Assembly (NCBI RefSeq): GCF_014199985.1
Contig: NZ_JACHOS010000024.1
Location: forward strand, 1-64,000
Source: Methylorubrum rhodesianum
GTDB taxonomy: Bacteria > Pseudomonadota > Alphaproteobacteria > Rhizobiales > Beijerinckiaceae
DNA: 64,000 nt
Reading direction: 5' to 3'
Shown: in pieces, positions 35,446-44,668 of the stretch
Position numbering within the stretch: the stretch's first letter is position 1
How the letters are laid out: each line of letters begins with the position of its first letter
Translations under genes and position numbers: made by a program
The notes under the pieces: model-generated
Told to the model about the DNA's origin: nothing
What the model saw: the letters and a program-made list of their open reading frames with translations, nothing else
The model's database searches: none

Positions 35446-36006
35446 TCAGGCGAGTTCCCGCGCCGCACGCTCCAGCGCCCCCAGAAGCGGTTCGATCTGC
35501 GCGGCGCTCAGGTCATGGAAGCCGAGGGTGCGGCCCATCACGAGACCGAGCAGCGCGAAGAACAGCGCCGCCCCGACCCCCGCCGGCCCCTCCGCAGCCT
35601 CGAACCGGGTGAGCCGCTCGGCCACGAAGGCGCGGTAGCCGGCGAGCGCGTCCGGATTCTCGGCCGAGGCGAGGAGCAGGGCGCGGCTGAACTCGTCCTC
35701 GTCGCAGTAGCTGCGGCGCAGGTGCTCGATCATCCCGAGCGCGAGCCCCGCCGCTCCCCCCGCCTGCTCGGCTTCGCAGGCGGCGATCCCGGCGCGCAGG
35801 TGCTGCAGCTTGCGCTCGACCAGGGCGAGGATCAGCGCATCCTTCGAGGCGTAATGGTGCAGGACCCCGCCCTTGCTCAGCTCGGCCTGCGCCGCCACGG
35901 CATCGATGGTCAGAGCCCGCGCCCCGCCGCGGCGCAACACCGAGCCCGCCGCCTCAAGAATCACTTCCGCGCGATCGTCGCGGCGGCTGCGCGTCCTCTG
36001 CGACAT
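35446..36006 (-). CDS. TetR/AcrR-family transcriptional repressor
   Basis: A 186-residue regulator. The N-terminal HTH (about 10-55: AEVILEAAGSVLRRGGARALTIDAVAAQAELSKGGVLHHYASKDALI) is textbook TetR, and the C-terminal helical domain would bind the inducer. The ATG at 36006 gives a normal length; the upstream open frame runs into the operator region. It is divergent from the RND efflux operon and a clean palindrome lies between them, so it very probably represses the pump and itself. Confidence 0.93.
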   Translation of the reverse strand: MSQRTRSRRDDRAEVILEAAGSVLRRGGARALTIDAVAAQAELSKGGVLHHYASKDALILALVERKLQHLRAGIAACEAEQAGGAAGLALGMIEHLRRSYCDEDEFSRALLLASAENPDALAGYRAFVAERLTRFEAAEGPAGVGAALFFALLGLVMGRTLGFHDLSAAQIEPLLGALERAARELA

Positions 36007-36121
36007 GATCGACTCCGAACTCCACTCCCGTACGCCATATCCGGATCGCCAAACTAAATCGCTGTGAAATATTGCTTTTTCGAAGCGATCAGATCGGTTT
36101 CTCGGACCGGCCGCGATAAAA

Positions 36122-36135
36122 ACCGTCTGGACGGT
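36122..36135. promoter_or_regulatory. TetR-type operator palindrome
   Basis: ACCGTC-TG-GACGGT is a perfect 6-bp palindrome with a 2-base centre, located between the divergent TetR gene and RND operon. Its size and position fit a TetR/AcrR operator overlapping one or both promoters. Confidence 0.7.
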
Positions 36136-36306
36136 CGGTAAGATACGCGATAAGCCTGCGCCGCGAAAGCCGACTCGTCGGAACCGGTCGCCGGACCTTC
36201 CCGGGTCCGGATCCCGACCCAAGTCCGGCTCAAGTCCCGGTCCAAACCGCGCAGCATCCCACCGCGTCCCGTCTCAAGCCCCATTCCCTGCCCGGAAGCT
36301 CGGCCG

Positions 36307-37461
36307 ATGTTCTCAGGGCGACGCCCCATCCTCACCGCAACGGCGCGCGCCGCCGCCGTGTCGGCCCTCCTCGCGACCGCGGCGCTCCCGACACCGGCTT
36401 TCGCCCTCTCGGAGGCGGAGAACCCGTCCGTGGCGATGGTGCGGGTAGTGACGGCGAAGAAGGAGACCGTCACCTCGGACGTGGTGCTCACCGGCGACAT
36501 CCAGGCCCAGGCTCAGACCAACGTCGCCTTCCGCACCAACGGCAAGGTCGCCGAGCGCCGGGTCGAGGTCGGCGACCACGTCACCGCCGATCAGGTGCTC
36601 GCGGTGCTGGAGCCGCTGGTGCAGCGGGCCAATCTCGACAACGCCCGCGCCGCCCTGGTCTCGGCGGAGGCGCAGCTCACCCAGGCCAAAGTGACCTTCG
36701 AGCGGCAGAAGCAGCTCATCAGCGGCGGCTACACCACGCGCCCGGCCTACGACAACGCCGAGCAGCAATTGCGCACCGCCCAGGCCGCGGTCGATTCGGC
36801 CAAGGCGGCGCTCGGCACCGCCGAGGAGCAGCTCTCCTACACGGAGCTGCGCGCGGGCGTGTCCGGCATCGTCATGAGCCGCACCTTCGAGGTCGGGCAG
36901 GTGGTGCAATCGGGACAGGCGGTGATGGTGCTGGCCCAGGACGGACCGCGCGACGCGGTGTTCAACGTCTACGAGGCACTGACCGCCCACCCGCCCGGCG
37001 ACAAGACGATTCAGGTCACCCTTCAGTCGGACCCCGCGGTGGCGGCGAAGGGGCACGTGCGCGAAATCTCGCCGACGGTGGACGCGGCGAGCGGCACGGT
37101 GCGGGTCAAGGTCGGGCTGGAACAGACCCCGCCCGCCATGTCGCTCGGCGCCGTGGTGATCGGCCGGGGCCGATTCGCCTCGGACGAGGCGGTGGTGCTG
37201 CCCTGGTCGGCGCTCTACCGCTTCGACGACCGCCCGGCGGTGTGGATCTACGAGGCCAAGACCGGCACGGTCGCGGTCCGCACGATCGAGATCGACCGCT
37301 ACGGCTTCGACGACATCGTGCTCAAGGGCGGCGTCGAGCCCGGCGAGGCGGTGGTGACCGCCGGCATCCAGTTCCTGCGTCCCGGACAGCACGTCGCGCT
37401 GGCGGGGCAGGAGCGCGCGCGAGACACCAGGAGATCCGCGGCGGGGGAGGACGGGCCATGA
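36307..37461 (+). CDS. RND efflux periplasmic adaptor (membrane fusion protein 1)
   Basis: A 384-residue periplasmic adaptor with a signal peptide (LLATAALPTPAFA). It has the standard order: barrel-sandwich half (GKVAERRVEVGDHVTADQVLAVLE), alpha-helical hairpin (about 100-170, Ala/Gln-rich), second lipoyl half (GIVMSRTFEVGQVVQSGQAVMVLAQ) and beta-barrel. It links an inner-membrane RND pump to an outer-membrane channel. It is the first gene of the efflux operon and its stop overlaps the start of the second adaptor (ATGA). Confidence 0.92.
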   Translation: MFSGRRPILTATARAAAVSALLATAALPTPAFALSEAENPSVAMVRVVTAKKETVTSDVVLTGDIQAQAQTNVAFRTNGKVAERRVEVGDHVTADQVLAVLEPLVQRANLDNARAALVSAEAQLTQAKVTFERQKQLISGGYTTRPAYDNAEQQLRTAQAAVDSAKAALGTAEEQLSYTELRAGVSGIVMSRTFEVGQVVQSGQAVMVLAQDGPRDAVFNVYEALTAHPPGDKTIQVTLQSDPAVAAKGHVREISPTVDAASGTVRVKVGLEQTPPAMSLGAVVIGRGRFASDEAVVLPWSALYRFDDRPAVWIYEAKTGTVAVRTIEIDRYGFDDIVLKGGVEPGEAVVTAGIQFLRPGQHVALAGQERARDTRRSAAGEDGP

Positions 37462-38621
37462 AGTGGGCGCCCCTCGTCGGTACCCTCGTCGTCGGCGCCT
37501 CTCTGCTCACCGCCTGCCAGCCGTCACAGGAGGCGCCTGCGCCGCCGCCCGTGCGGCCGGTCCTGACGACCGTGGCACAGCCCACCGACAGCGTGATCTT
37601 CGGGCCCTTCGCCGGCACGGTCGAGCCGCGCTACCAGTCGCAGCTCGGCTTTCAGATCGGTGGCCGGGTGGTGGCCCGCGACGTCACCGTCGGCGATGTC
37701 GTGAAGAAGGACCAGCGGCTCGCGGCCCTCGACCCGATCGTCTCACGGTTCGACCTCAGCCGGGCCGAGGCGGAACTGGCCGACGCGAAGGCCCAGGCCG
37801 AGAACGCGACGGCCACCGAGGCGCGCACCCGGCGCCTGATGGAGGGCGGCAACGTCACCCAGGCCCAGCTCGACGCGGCGGTCGCCCGGCGCGACACCGC
37901 CCAGGCGCGCCTCGCCCAGGCCGGGGCCAGCCTGCAGAAGGCCCGCGACCAGATCGGCTACACCGAGCTGCACGCCGATTTCGATGGTGTCGTCACCCAG
38001 CGGCTCGCCGAGATCGGGCAGGTGGTGAGCCCGGGCCAGGGGATCGTCACGCTCGCCCGGCCCGAGACCCGCGAGGCGGTGGTCGACATTCCCGAGACGC
38101 TGACCGGCGCCATGCCCAAGGACGGCCTGTTCACGGTGGTGCTCCAGAGCGCGCCGGAGATCACCGCCCGCGGCCGGGTGCGCGAGGTCGCCCCCTTCGC
38201 CGAGTCCGGCACCCGGACCCGCCGCGTCCGCCTGACCCTGGAGGAGCCCGGTCCCGCCTTCCGGCTCGGGGCCACCATCACCGTCGCGCTGGAGCGCAGC
38301 ACCGAGCGCCGCTTTATCCTGCCGGCCACCGCGCTCCTCGACGCCGACGGGCGCCGCTCGGTCTGGATCGTGCCGGAGGCCGGCAAGCCGGGCGAGGAGA
38401 AGGCCGATGACCGAGCCGGCGACCGGGCGGACAGGCCGGGCGAGCGGCATGGCGAGCGGCATGTCGAGCGCCGCGACGTCACCCTCGACGGCACCGGGCC
38501 GGACCGACACGGGCGCGTCTCCGTGCGCACGGGGCTGAAACCCGGCGAGCGGGTCGTGGTGGCGGGCGTCCACTCCCTGCGCGACGGCCAGACCGTCCGG
38601 CTGGCCGACGACCGCAACTGA
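37458..38621 (+). CDS. RND efflux adaptor lipoprotein (membrane fusion protein 2)
   Basis: A 387-residue adaptor with a lipoprotein signal (LVVGASLLTAC, lipidated Cys at residue 20). The same fold order is visible: GGRVVARDVTVGDVVKKDQRLAALD, a helical hairpin rich in Ala/Gln/Arg, and GVVTQRLAEIGQVVSPGQGIVTLA. A charged insertion, GERHGERHVERRD, sits near residue 335-345. Two different adaptors ahead of one pump suggest a hetero-oligomeric adaptor ring, as in some AcrAD/MdtABC-like or MexGHI-type systems. It overlaps the first adaptor by 4 bases and is followed by the pump after 40 bases. Confidence 0.92.
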   Translation: MKWAPLVGTLVVGASLLTACQPSQEAPAPPPVRPVLTTVAQPTDSVIFGPFAGTVEPRYQSQLGFQIGGRVVARDVTVGDVVKKDQRLAALDPIVSRFDLSRAEAELADAKAQAENATATEARTRRLMEGGNVTQAQLDAAVARRDTAQARLAQAGASLQKARDQIGYTELHADFDGVVTQRLAEIGQVVSPGQGIVTLARPETREAVVDIPETLTGAMPKDGLFTVVLQSAPEITARGRVREVAPFAESGTRTRRVRLTLEEPGPAFRLGATITVALERSTERRFILPATALLDADGRRSVWIVPEAGKPGEEKADDRAGDRADRPGERHGERHVERRDVTLDGTGPDRHGRVSVRTGLKPGERVVVAGVHSLRDGQTVRLADDRN

Positions 38622-38661
38622 GCCGGAACCCGGCGAGAGAGTCCGCAAAGGTTTTTCGCGC

Positions 38662-41600
38662 GTGAAGGACTTCAACCTTTCCGACTGGGCGCTCGGCCAC
38701 CGTTCGCTGGTCTGGTTCCTGATGCTCGTCTGCCTGGTCGCCGGCGTGATGGCCTATTCGCGGCTCGGACGCGAGGAGGATCCGCCGTTCGCCATCAAGA
38801 CCATGGTGGTCCAGGCGAGCTGGCCCGGCGCCACGATCAAGGACACCCTCGATCAGGTCACCGACCGGATCGAGAAGGAGCTGCAGCAGATCAATGCGCT
38901 CGATTACGTGAGGAGCTACACCACGCCGGGGCAGGCGACGGTGTTCGTGCAGTTCCGCGACACGACGCGCAAGGAGGAGATTCAGCCCGCCTTCTACCAG
39001 GTGCGCAAGCGCTTAGGCGACATCCAGCACACCTTTCCGCAGGGCGTGCAGGGCCCGGCCTTCAACGACGAATTCGGCGACGTCTACGGCAACGTCTACG
39101 CCTTCACTGCCGACGGCCTGACCCACCGGCAATTGCGCGACTACGTCGAGGGGGTGCGCACCGAGATCCTCAAGGTGCCCAATATCGGCAAGACCCTGCT
39201 GATGGGCGTGCAGGGCGAGACGATCTATCTCGATTTCTCGACCCGCAAGCTCGCGGGCTACGGCATCGACATCCAGGCCCTGATCAAGGCGCTGCAATCG
39301 CAGAACGCGGTGGCCGCCTCCGGCGTGGTCCAGGCGGGGCCGGAGCGGGTGAGCCTCCGCGTCAGCGGCCAGTTCAGCTCCGAGGAGTCGCTGCGAAACG
39401 TCAACCTGCGCTTCAACGACCGGTTCTTCCGCCTCGCCGACGTCGCCGAGATCTCCCGCGGCTACGAGGACCCGCCGGCCGCCCTGTTCCGCGTCGATGG
39501 AAAGCCGGCGATCGGGCTCGCCATCGCCATGCGCCCGAACGCCAACCTCCTGAAGTTCGGCGAGGATCTGAAGGAGCGCATGCACGTCGTCGAGGGCAAG
39601 CTGCCCATCGGCGTCGGCATCCACCTCGTCTCGGACCAGCCCAAGATCGTGGAAGAGGCGGTCGGCGGTTTCACCAAGGCGCTGGTCGAGGCGGTCGTCA
39701 TCGTGCTCGTGGTGAGCTTCGTCAGCCTCGGCCTGCGCGCCGGGCTCGTCGTGGCGGTCTCGATCCCGCTCGTGCTCGCCATCGTCTTCGTCATCATGCA
39801 GGTCATGGGCGTGACGCTGCAGCGCATCTCGCTCGGTGCGCTCATCATCGCGCTGGGGCTCCTCGTCGACGACGCGATGATCACCGTCGAGATGATGGTG
39901 GCCCGCCTCGAACTCGGCGACAACCTGAAGAAGGCGGCGACCTACGCCTACACCTCCACCGCCTTCCCGATGCTCACCGGCACGCTGGTGACGGTGGCCG
40001 GCTTCCTGCCGATCGGCTTCAACGGCTCGTCGGCGGGCGAATACACCTACTCGCTGTTCGTGGTGATCGCCGCCTCGCTGCTGGTCTCCTGGGTGGTCGC
40101 GGTGCTGTTCGCGCCGCTGCTCGGCGTGACCATTCTCCCGAAGACCATGAAGCACCATTCGGAGAAGCAGGGGCTGTTCACTCGCGCCTTCATGGCGGTG
40201 CTGCGGGTCGCGATGCGGCTTCGCTGGATCACTGTGATCGTCTGCGTCGCCCTGATGGGGCTGGCCGTGGTCGGGATGGGCCACGTGCAGCAGCAGTTCT
40301 TCCCGTCCTCCGACCGCTCCGAGGTGCTGGTCGACCTGACCCTGCCGCAGAACGCCACCATCACCGAGACGCGGGCGCAGATGGACCGCTTCGAGGCCCA
40401 TCTGAAGGACGACCCCGACATCGAGCGCTGGTCCTCCTATGTCGGCCAGGGCGCGGTGCGCTTCTACCTGCCGCTCGACCAGCAGCTCGCCAACGCCTTC
40501 TACGGGCAGATCGTGATCGTCACGAAGTCGCTGGCGGTGCGCGATGACGTCATCCGGCGGCTGCAGAAGTTCGGCCGGCGCGATTTCGTCGGCACCGACG
40601 TGCTGGTGCAGCCGCTCAATCTCGGCCCCCCCGTCGGACGCCCGATCCAGTACCGCCTGTCCGGCCCCGACGTGCAGGAGGTGCGCCGCCTCGCGCTCAA
40701 ACTCGCCGACGTGGTGGCCACCGACACGCGTCTGGCGGTGCCGACCTTCGACTGGAACGAGCCGGGGAAGGTGCTGCGCGTCGAGATCCTGCAGGACAAG
40801 GCGCGCCAGCTCGGCGTCACCAGCCAGGACATCGCCGGCATCCTCAACGGCATCGTCGGCGGCCAGGCGATCACGCAGGTGCGCGACTCGATCTACCTCG
40901 TGAACGTGGTCGGCCGGGCGCGCACCGTCGAGCGGACCTCGCTCGACACGCTCCAGAGCCTTCAGGTCGCCCTCTCCAACGGCTCGGTCGTGCCGATCCT
41001 GGCATTCGCCAAGATCGACTACGATCTGGAGCAGCCGATCGTCTGGCGCCGCGACCGCGTGCCGACGCTCACGGTCCGCGCCACGATCAACGACGCGACC
41101 CAGCCCCCCACCGTCGTCGCCGCGCTCCAGCCCGCCATCGACGCCTACGTGAAGGCGCTGCCGGAGGGCTACACGCTGGCGACCGGCGGCGCGGTCGAGG
41201 AGGCGGGCAAGGGACAGGGACCGATCGCCGCCGTGGTGCCGGTGATGCTGCTGGCGATGGCCTTCTTCCTGATGATCCAGCTCCAGAGCTTCCAGAAGCT
41301 GTTCCTGGTGTTCTCCGTGGCGCCGCTCGGGCTGATCGGCGTGGTGCCGGCCCTTCTCCTGTTCGACAAGCCCATGGGCTTCGTGGCGATCCTCGGCATC
41401 CTGGCGCTCATCGGCATCATCGTGCGCAATGCCGTGATCCTCGTGAGCCAGATCGAGGAATGCGAGGCGGAGGGGATGGCGCCCTGGGACGCCGTGGTCG
41501 AGGCCACCCGCCACCGCATGCGGCCGATCCTGCTGACGGCCGCCGCGGCGAGCCTCGGCCTGATCCCGATTGCCCGCGAGGTGTTCTGGGGTCCCATGGC

Positions 41601-41730
41601 CTACGCGATGATCGGCGGCATCCTGGCGGCGACGGGGCTGACGCTGCTGTTCCTGCCGGCGCTCTATGTCGGCTGGTACCGGATCAAGGCGCCGCCGCGC
41701 GGCGCGGTGACCGAAAGCCGCGCCGCCTGA
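38662..41730 (+). CDS. RND-family inner-membrane efflux pump
   Basis: A 1022-residue HAE1-type transporter with 12 predicted helices and two large periplasmic loops. It begins DWALGHRSLVWFLMLVCLVAGVMAYSRLGREEDPPFAIK. The proton-relay pair is in GLLVDDAMITVEMM (about 403-404), and the second-half counterpart is GILALIGIIVRNAVILVSQIEE. It exports hydrophobic or amphiphilic compounds using the proton gradient. The start is GTG at 38662. No outer-membrane factor is encoded in the window, so it must borrow a TolC-like channel. Regulation is probably by the divergent TetR protein. Confidence 0.95.
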   Translation: MKDFNLSDWALGHRSLVWFLMLVCLVAGVMAYSRLGREEDPPFAIKTMVVQASWPGATIKDTLDQVTDRIEKELQQINALDYVRSYTTPGQATVFVQFRDTTRKEEIQPAFYQVRKRLGDIQHTFPQGVQGPAFNDEFGDVYGNVYAFTADGLTHRQLRDYVEGVRTEILKVPNIGKTLLMGVQGETIYLDFSTRKLAGYGIDIQALIKALQSQNAVAASGVVQAGPERVSLRVSGQFSSEESLRNVNLRFNDRFFRLADVAEISRGYEDPPAALFRVDGKPAIGLAIAMRPNANLLKFGEDLKERMHVVEGKLPIGVGIHLVSDQPKIVEEAVGGFTKALVEAVVIVLVVSFVSLGLRAGLVVAVSIPLVLAIVFVIMQVMGVTLQRISLGALIIALGLLVDDAMITVEMMVARLELGDNLKKAATYAYTSTAFPMLTGTLVTVAGFLPIGFNGSSAGEYTYSLFVVIAASLLVSWVVAVLFAPLLGVTILPKTMKHHSEKQGLFTRAFMAVLRVAMRLRWITVIVCVALMGLAVVGMGHVQQQFFPSSDRSEVLVDLTLPQNATITETRAQMDRFEAHLKDDPDIERWSSYVGQGAVRFYLPLDQQLANAFYGQIVIVTKSLAVRDDVIRRLQKFGRRDFVGTDVLVQPLNLGPPVGRPIQYRLSGPDVQEVRRLALKLADVVATDTRLAVPTFDWNEPGKVLRVEILQDKARQLGVTSQDIAGILNGIVGGQAITQVRDSIYLVNVVGRARTVERTSLDTLQSLQVALSNGSVVPILAFAKIDYDLEQPIVWRRDRVPTLTVRATINDATQPPTVVAALQPAIDAYVKALPEGYTLATGGAVEEAGKGQGPIAAVVPVMLLAMAFFLMIQLQSFQKLFLVFSVAPLGLIGVVPALLLFDKPMGFVAILGILALIGIIVRNAVILVSQIEECEAEGMAPWDAVVEATRHRMRPILLTAAAASLGLIPIAREVFWGPMAYAMIGGILAATGLTLLFLPALYVGWYRIKAPPRGAVTESRAA

Positions 41731-42033
41731 CACGGACGGCGGCGGCCGGACCAAGCGGTCCGGCGCTCGACCGAATTCGGTGGCTTCAGTGCGTCGGCGG
41801 GAGGATGCGTCCCCTCGGCGGGGCCAAATCCTGATCTATTATGCAGTTTACGCGCATGACATCGTCACAAGTGCGCGTAAACTGCACATCCCTGTTCTGC
41901 TTGCATAGCCGTCCTGTGCGGCTGGTTGCGACGCCAAAATCTCTTTTCGGATGTCAACCCATCCGCTAGGCACGTGCCGAACGCCGCGGCAAGGCGGCTT
42001 CGATCGTACCTTCAGGCGAGCCGGCTGCCCGCG
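41731..42033. other. Intergenic region with hairpin and a perfect inverted repeat
   Basis: About 300 bases between the RND pump and the MFS gene. A perfect 8-bp hairpin GCCGGACC-AAGC-GGTCCGGC (41745-41764) lies 15 bases after the pump stop. It could end the efflux transcript, though no T run follows. A 15-bp perfect inverted repeat is at 41842-41886. I see no gene here. Confidence 0.6.
41842..41886. promoter_or_regulatory. Perfect 15-bp inverted repeat, candidate operator
   Basis: TGCAGTTTACGCGCA (41842-41856) and its exact reverse complement (41872-41886) are separated by 15 bases. It lies about 150 bases upstream of the MFS start and 110 bases after the pump stop. The exact symmetry and spacing fit a two-site operator for a dimeric regulator. 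A transcript hairpin is less likely since no T run follows. Confidence 0.6.
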
Positions 42034-43368
42034 ATGACCCCCGACCACGCCACGGCCAATTCCCAACCGCTCGAGCGCGACGCGCAGGTGGCCATGAGCC
42101 ACCACGACGTCAGCCCGAACGACATCGCGCTCGGCGTGGTGATCGGGCGCGCCTCGGAGTATTTCGACTTCTTCGTGTTCGGCATCGCCTCGGTGCTGGT
42201 GTTCCCGAAGGTGTTCTTCCCCTTCGCCGATCCCCTGACGGGCACGCTCTACTCCTTCGCCATCTTCGCGCTCGCCTTCGTCGCCCGCCCGCTCGGGTCG
42301 ATCTTCTTCATGTGGGTCCACAAGCGGCACGGGCGCGGGGTGAAGCTCACCGCCGCCCTGTTCCTGCTCGGCGGCTCGACCGCGGCGATCAGCTTCCTGC
42401 CGAGCTACAACTCGATCGGTGTCCTCGCCATCGAGCTGCTCGCGATTCTGCGCGTGGCGCAGGGTTTCGCCCTGGGCGGCGCCTGGGACGGGATGGCCTC
42501 GCTGCTCGCCCTCAACGCGCCGCGGGAGCGCCGCGGCTGGTACGCGATGATTCCGCAGCTCGGCGCGCCGTTCGGCTTCATGGTGGCGAGCGCCCTGTTC
42601 GCGTTCTTCGCGGTCAACCTGACCCCGGAGGACTTCACCGACTGGGGCTGGCGCTTCCCGTTCTTCTGCGCCTTCACCATCAACGTCGTGGCGCTGTTCG
42701 CCCGGCTCCGGCTCGTCGCCACCCCCGAATTCACCCGCCTGCTCGACAAGGGCCGGCTCGAACCCGTCAGCGTCGTCGATCTCGCCCGCCATCACGCCCT
42801 CGACGTGTGGATCGGCGCCTTCGTTCCGCTGGCGAGCTTCGCCCTGTTCCACCTCGTGACGATCTTCCCGATCGCGTGGCTCGCCCTGTCGAGCGACCGC
42901 TCCGCCGGCGACTTCCTGATGGTGCAGTTCTCCGGCGCCCTGATCTGCGCCGGCGCCGTCGCCGCCTCGGGACTGATCGCCGACCAGATCGGGCGCCGCA
43001 ACGTGCTGCTCATCAGCGCCGGGCTGATCGCCGTGTTCGCCTGCGGCAGCATCCTGGCGCCGCTGATCTTCGGCGAGAACGCCATCGGCCAGACGATCTA
43101 CGTCAATATCGGCTTCATGCTGCTCGGCCTGTCCTACGGCCAGACCGCCGGCGCCGTGACCTCGCGGCTCGGCGCGCGCTACCGCTACACCGGCGCGGCG
43201 CTGACCTCCGACCTCGCCTGGCTGTTCGGCGCCGGCTTCGCCCCCCTCGTGGTGCTCTACCTCTCCACCGCGTACGGGCTCGCCATGGTCGGCGTGTACC
43301 TGCTGTCCGGCGCGCTGGCGACGCTGCTCGCACTCTCGCTCGACCGCTCCGAGATGCGCCAGATGTGA
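42034..43368 (+). CDS. MFS transporter (metabolite:H+ symporter-like)
   Basis: A 444-residue membrane protein with 12 helices. Early segments SEYFDFFVFGIASVLVFPKVFFP and the loop MWVHKRHGRGVKLTAALFL (motif A-like, with basic residues) are characteristic of the MHS subfamily. The DQIGRRNVLL loop in the second half is the repeat of that motif. Substrates in the subfamily are organic acids and betaines; this one is not assignable. ATG 42034 was chosen over a TTG further upstream. It precedes the cyo operon by about 100 bases on the same strand and may be co-regulated with it. Confidence 0.9.
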   Translation: MTPDHATANSQPLERDAQVAMSHHDVSPNDIALGVVIGRASEYFDFFVFGIASVLVFPKVFFPFADPLTGTLYSFAIFALAFVARPLGSIFFMWVHKRHGRGVKLTAALFLLGGSTAAISFLPSYNSIGVLAIELLAILRVAQGFALGGAWDGMASLLALNAPRERRGWYAMIPQLGAPFGFMVASALFAFFAVNLTPEDFTDWGWRFPFFCAFTINVVALFARLRLVATPEFTRLLDKGRLEPVSVVDLARHHALDVWIGAFVPLASFALFHLVTIFPIAWLALSSDRSAGDFLMVQFSGALICAGAVAASGLIADQIGRRNVLLISAGLIAVFACGSILAPLIFGENAIGQTIYVNIGFMLLGLSYGQTAGAVTSRLGARYRYTGAALTSDLAWLFGAGFAPLVVLYLSTAYGLAMVGVYLLSGALATLLALSLDRSEMRQM

Positions 43369-43465
43369 TGGGTTCGGCCCGCGGGCGGAGTGCGCCTCTC
43401 GCCCCGCGGAGCCTTGTGAGAAACGAACCGTCGCCGCGCGGGAACACGCCCGCGCGGCCCTTGCG

Positions 43466-44629
43466 ATGGAACGAAGATTCGTGGCCATGACCGCCGACCG
43501 TTCAATGAGAGCCCGTGCCGGGGCTGGTTCCGCGCGCCGGATCCTGCAGGGTCTCGTCCTGCTGCCCCTGTTCAGTCTGCTCGCCGGCTGCAACTTCGTG
43601 GTGATGCAGCCCTCCGGCGACATCGCGGTGCAGCAGCGCAATCTCATCCTCGCCTCGACGGGGCTGATGCTGCTCATCATCGTCCCGGTGATCGCGCTGA
43701 CCCTTCTGTTCGCGTGGCGCTACCGCGCCTCGAACACGGCGGCCCGCCACGATCCGGACTGGGACCACTCGACCGGGCTCGAAGTGGTGATCTGGACCGC
43801 GCCGCTGCTGATCATCATCGCGCTGGGCGCGCTGACCTGGATCAGCACCCACACCCTCGACCCGTTCCGGCCGCTCTCGCGCATCGAGCCCGGCAAGCCG
43901 ATCGCGGCGGATGTAAAGCCGCTCGAGGTGCAGGTCGTCGCCCTCGATTGGAAGTGGCTGTTCTTCTATCCCGAGTACAACGTCGCGACCGTCAACGAGT
44001 TGGCCGCGCCGGTGAACCGGCCGATCCAGTTCAAGCTCACCGCCTCCTCGGTGATGAACGCCTTCTACATCCCGGCCCTGGCCGGCATGATCTACGCCAT
44101 GCCCGGCATGCAGACGCAGCTGCACGCGGTGATCAACAAGGCCGGCGAGTATGGCGGTCTGGCCTCGCAGTACAGCGGCAGCGGCTTCTCGCGCATGACG
44201 TTCAAGTTCCACGGTCTCGACGGCGACGGCTTCGACCAGTGGATTGCCAAAGTGAAGCAGCAGGGTTCGGAACTGAGCCGCGATGCTTATCTCGAACTCG
44301 AGCGCCCGAGCGAGCAGGTGCCCGTCACCTACTATTCCTCCTTCGCCGACGGGCTCTTCGGCAAGATCGTCGGCATGTGCGCCGTTCCCGGCAAGATGTG
44401 CATGAACGAGATGATGACCATCGACGCCAAGGGCGGCGCCGGCAAGGAGAGCCGCGAGAACGCCGACCGGCTCCAGTACGACAACCGCCACACGCAGCGC
44501 GGCGACGAGGCACCGGGGGCGACGACGCCGGCCTCTCACCGCGCGCCCAAGAGCGAGTCGCCCGACGCCGACAAGACCCACGAGGGCAGCGGCCAGGGCA
44601 AGCCGGCCCCCGACCAGACCAACAACTGA
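43466..44629 (+). CDS. cyoA: Cytochrome bo3 quinol oxidase subunit II
   Basis: A 387-residue lipoprotein subunit. Lipobox LLAGC (Cys at about 42) is followed by two membrane helices (LILASTGLMLLIIVPVIALTLL; VVIWTAPLLIIIALGALTWI) and a periplasmic cupredoxin domain (about 150-300). The CuA ligands of cytochrome c oxidases are absent (MCAVPGKMCMNEM lacks the C-x3-C-x3-H set), confirming a quinol oxidase. The C-terminal tail after about 320 is long, charged and Pro/Ser-rich. Start ATG 43466 is used; ATG 43487 or 43505 is also possible. It is the first gene of cyoABCD. Confidence 0.93.
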   Translation: MERRFVAMTADRSMRARAGAGSARRILQGLVLLPLFSLLAGCNFVVMQPSGDIAVQQRNLILASTGLMLLIIVPVIALTLLFAWRYRASNTAARHDPDWDHSTGLEVVIWTAPLLIIIALGALTWISTHTLDPFRPLSRIEPGKPIAADVKPLEVQVVALDWKWLFFYPEYNVATVNELAAPVNRPIQFKLTASSVMNAFYIPALAGMIYAMPGMQTQLHAVINKAGEYGGLASQYSGSGFSRMTFKFHGLDGDGFDQWIAKVKQQGSELSRDAYLELERPSEQVPVTYYSSFADGLFGKIVGMCAVPGKMCMNEMMTIDAKGGAGKESRENADRLQYDNRHTQRGDEAPGATTPASHRAPKSESPDADKTHEGSGQGKPAPDQTNN

Positions 44630-44668
44630 TCCGTCGCCGCCTCAGGATTCACGGACGAGTTTCGATCC

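Noticed and set aside
39013..41754. A 913-residue minus-strand open frame opposite the RND pump
   Set aside because: It is antisense to a clear transporter and has the His/Asp/Arg-rich low-complexity composition typical of antisense frames in GC-rich genes.
41842..41886. The 15-bp inverted repeat as a rho-independent terminator
   Set aside because: The loop is 15 bases and no T run follows on either strand, so an operator is the better reading.
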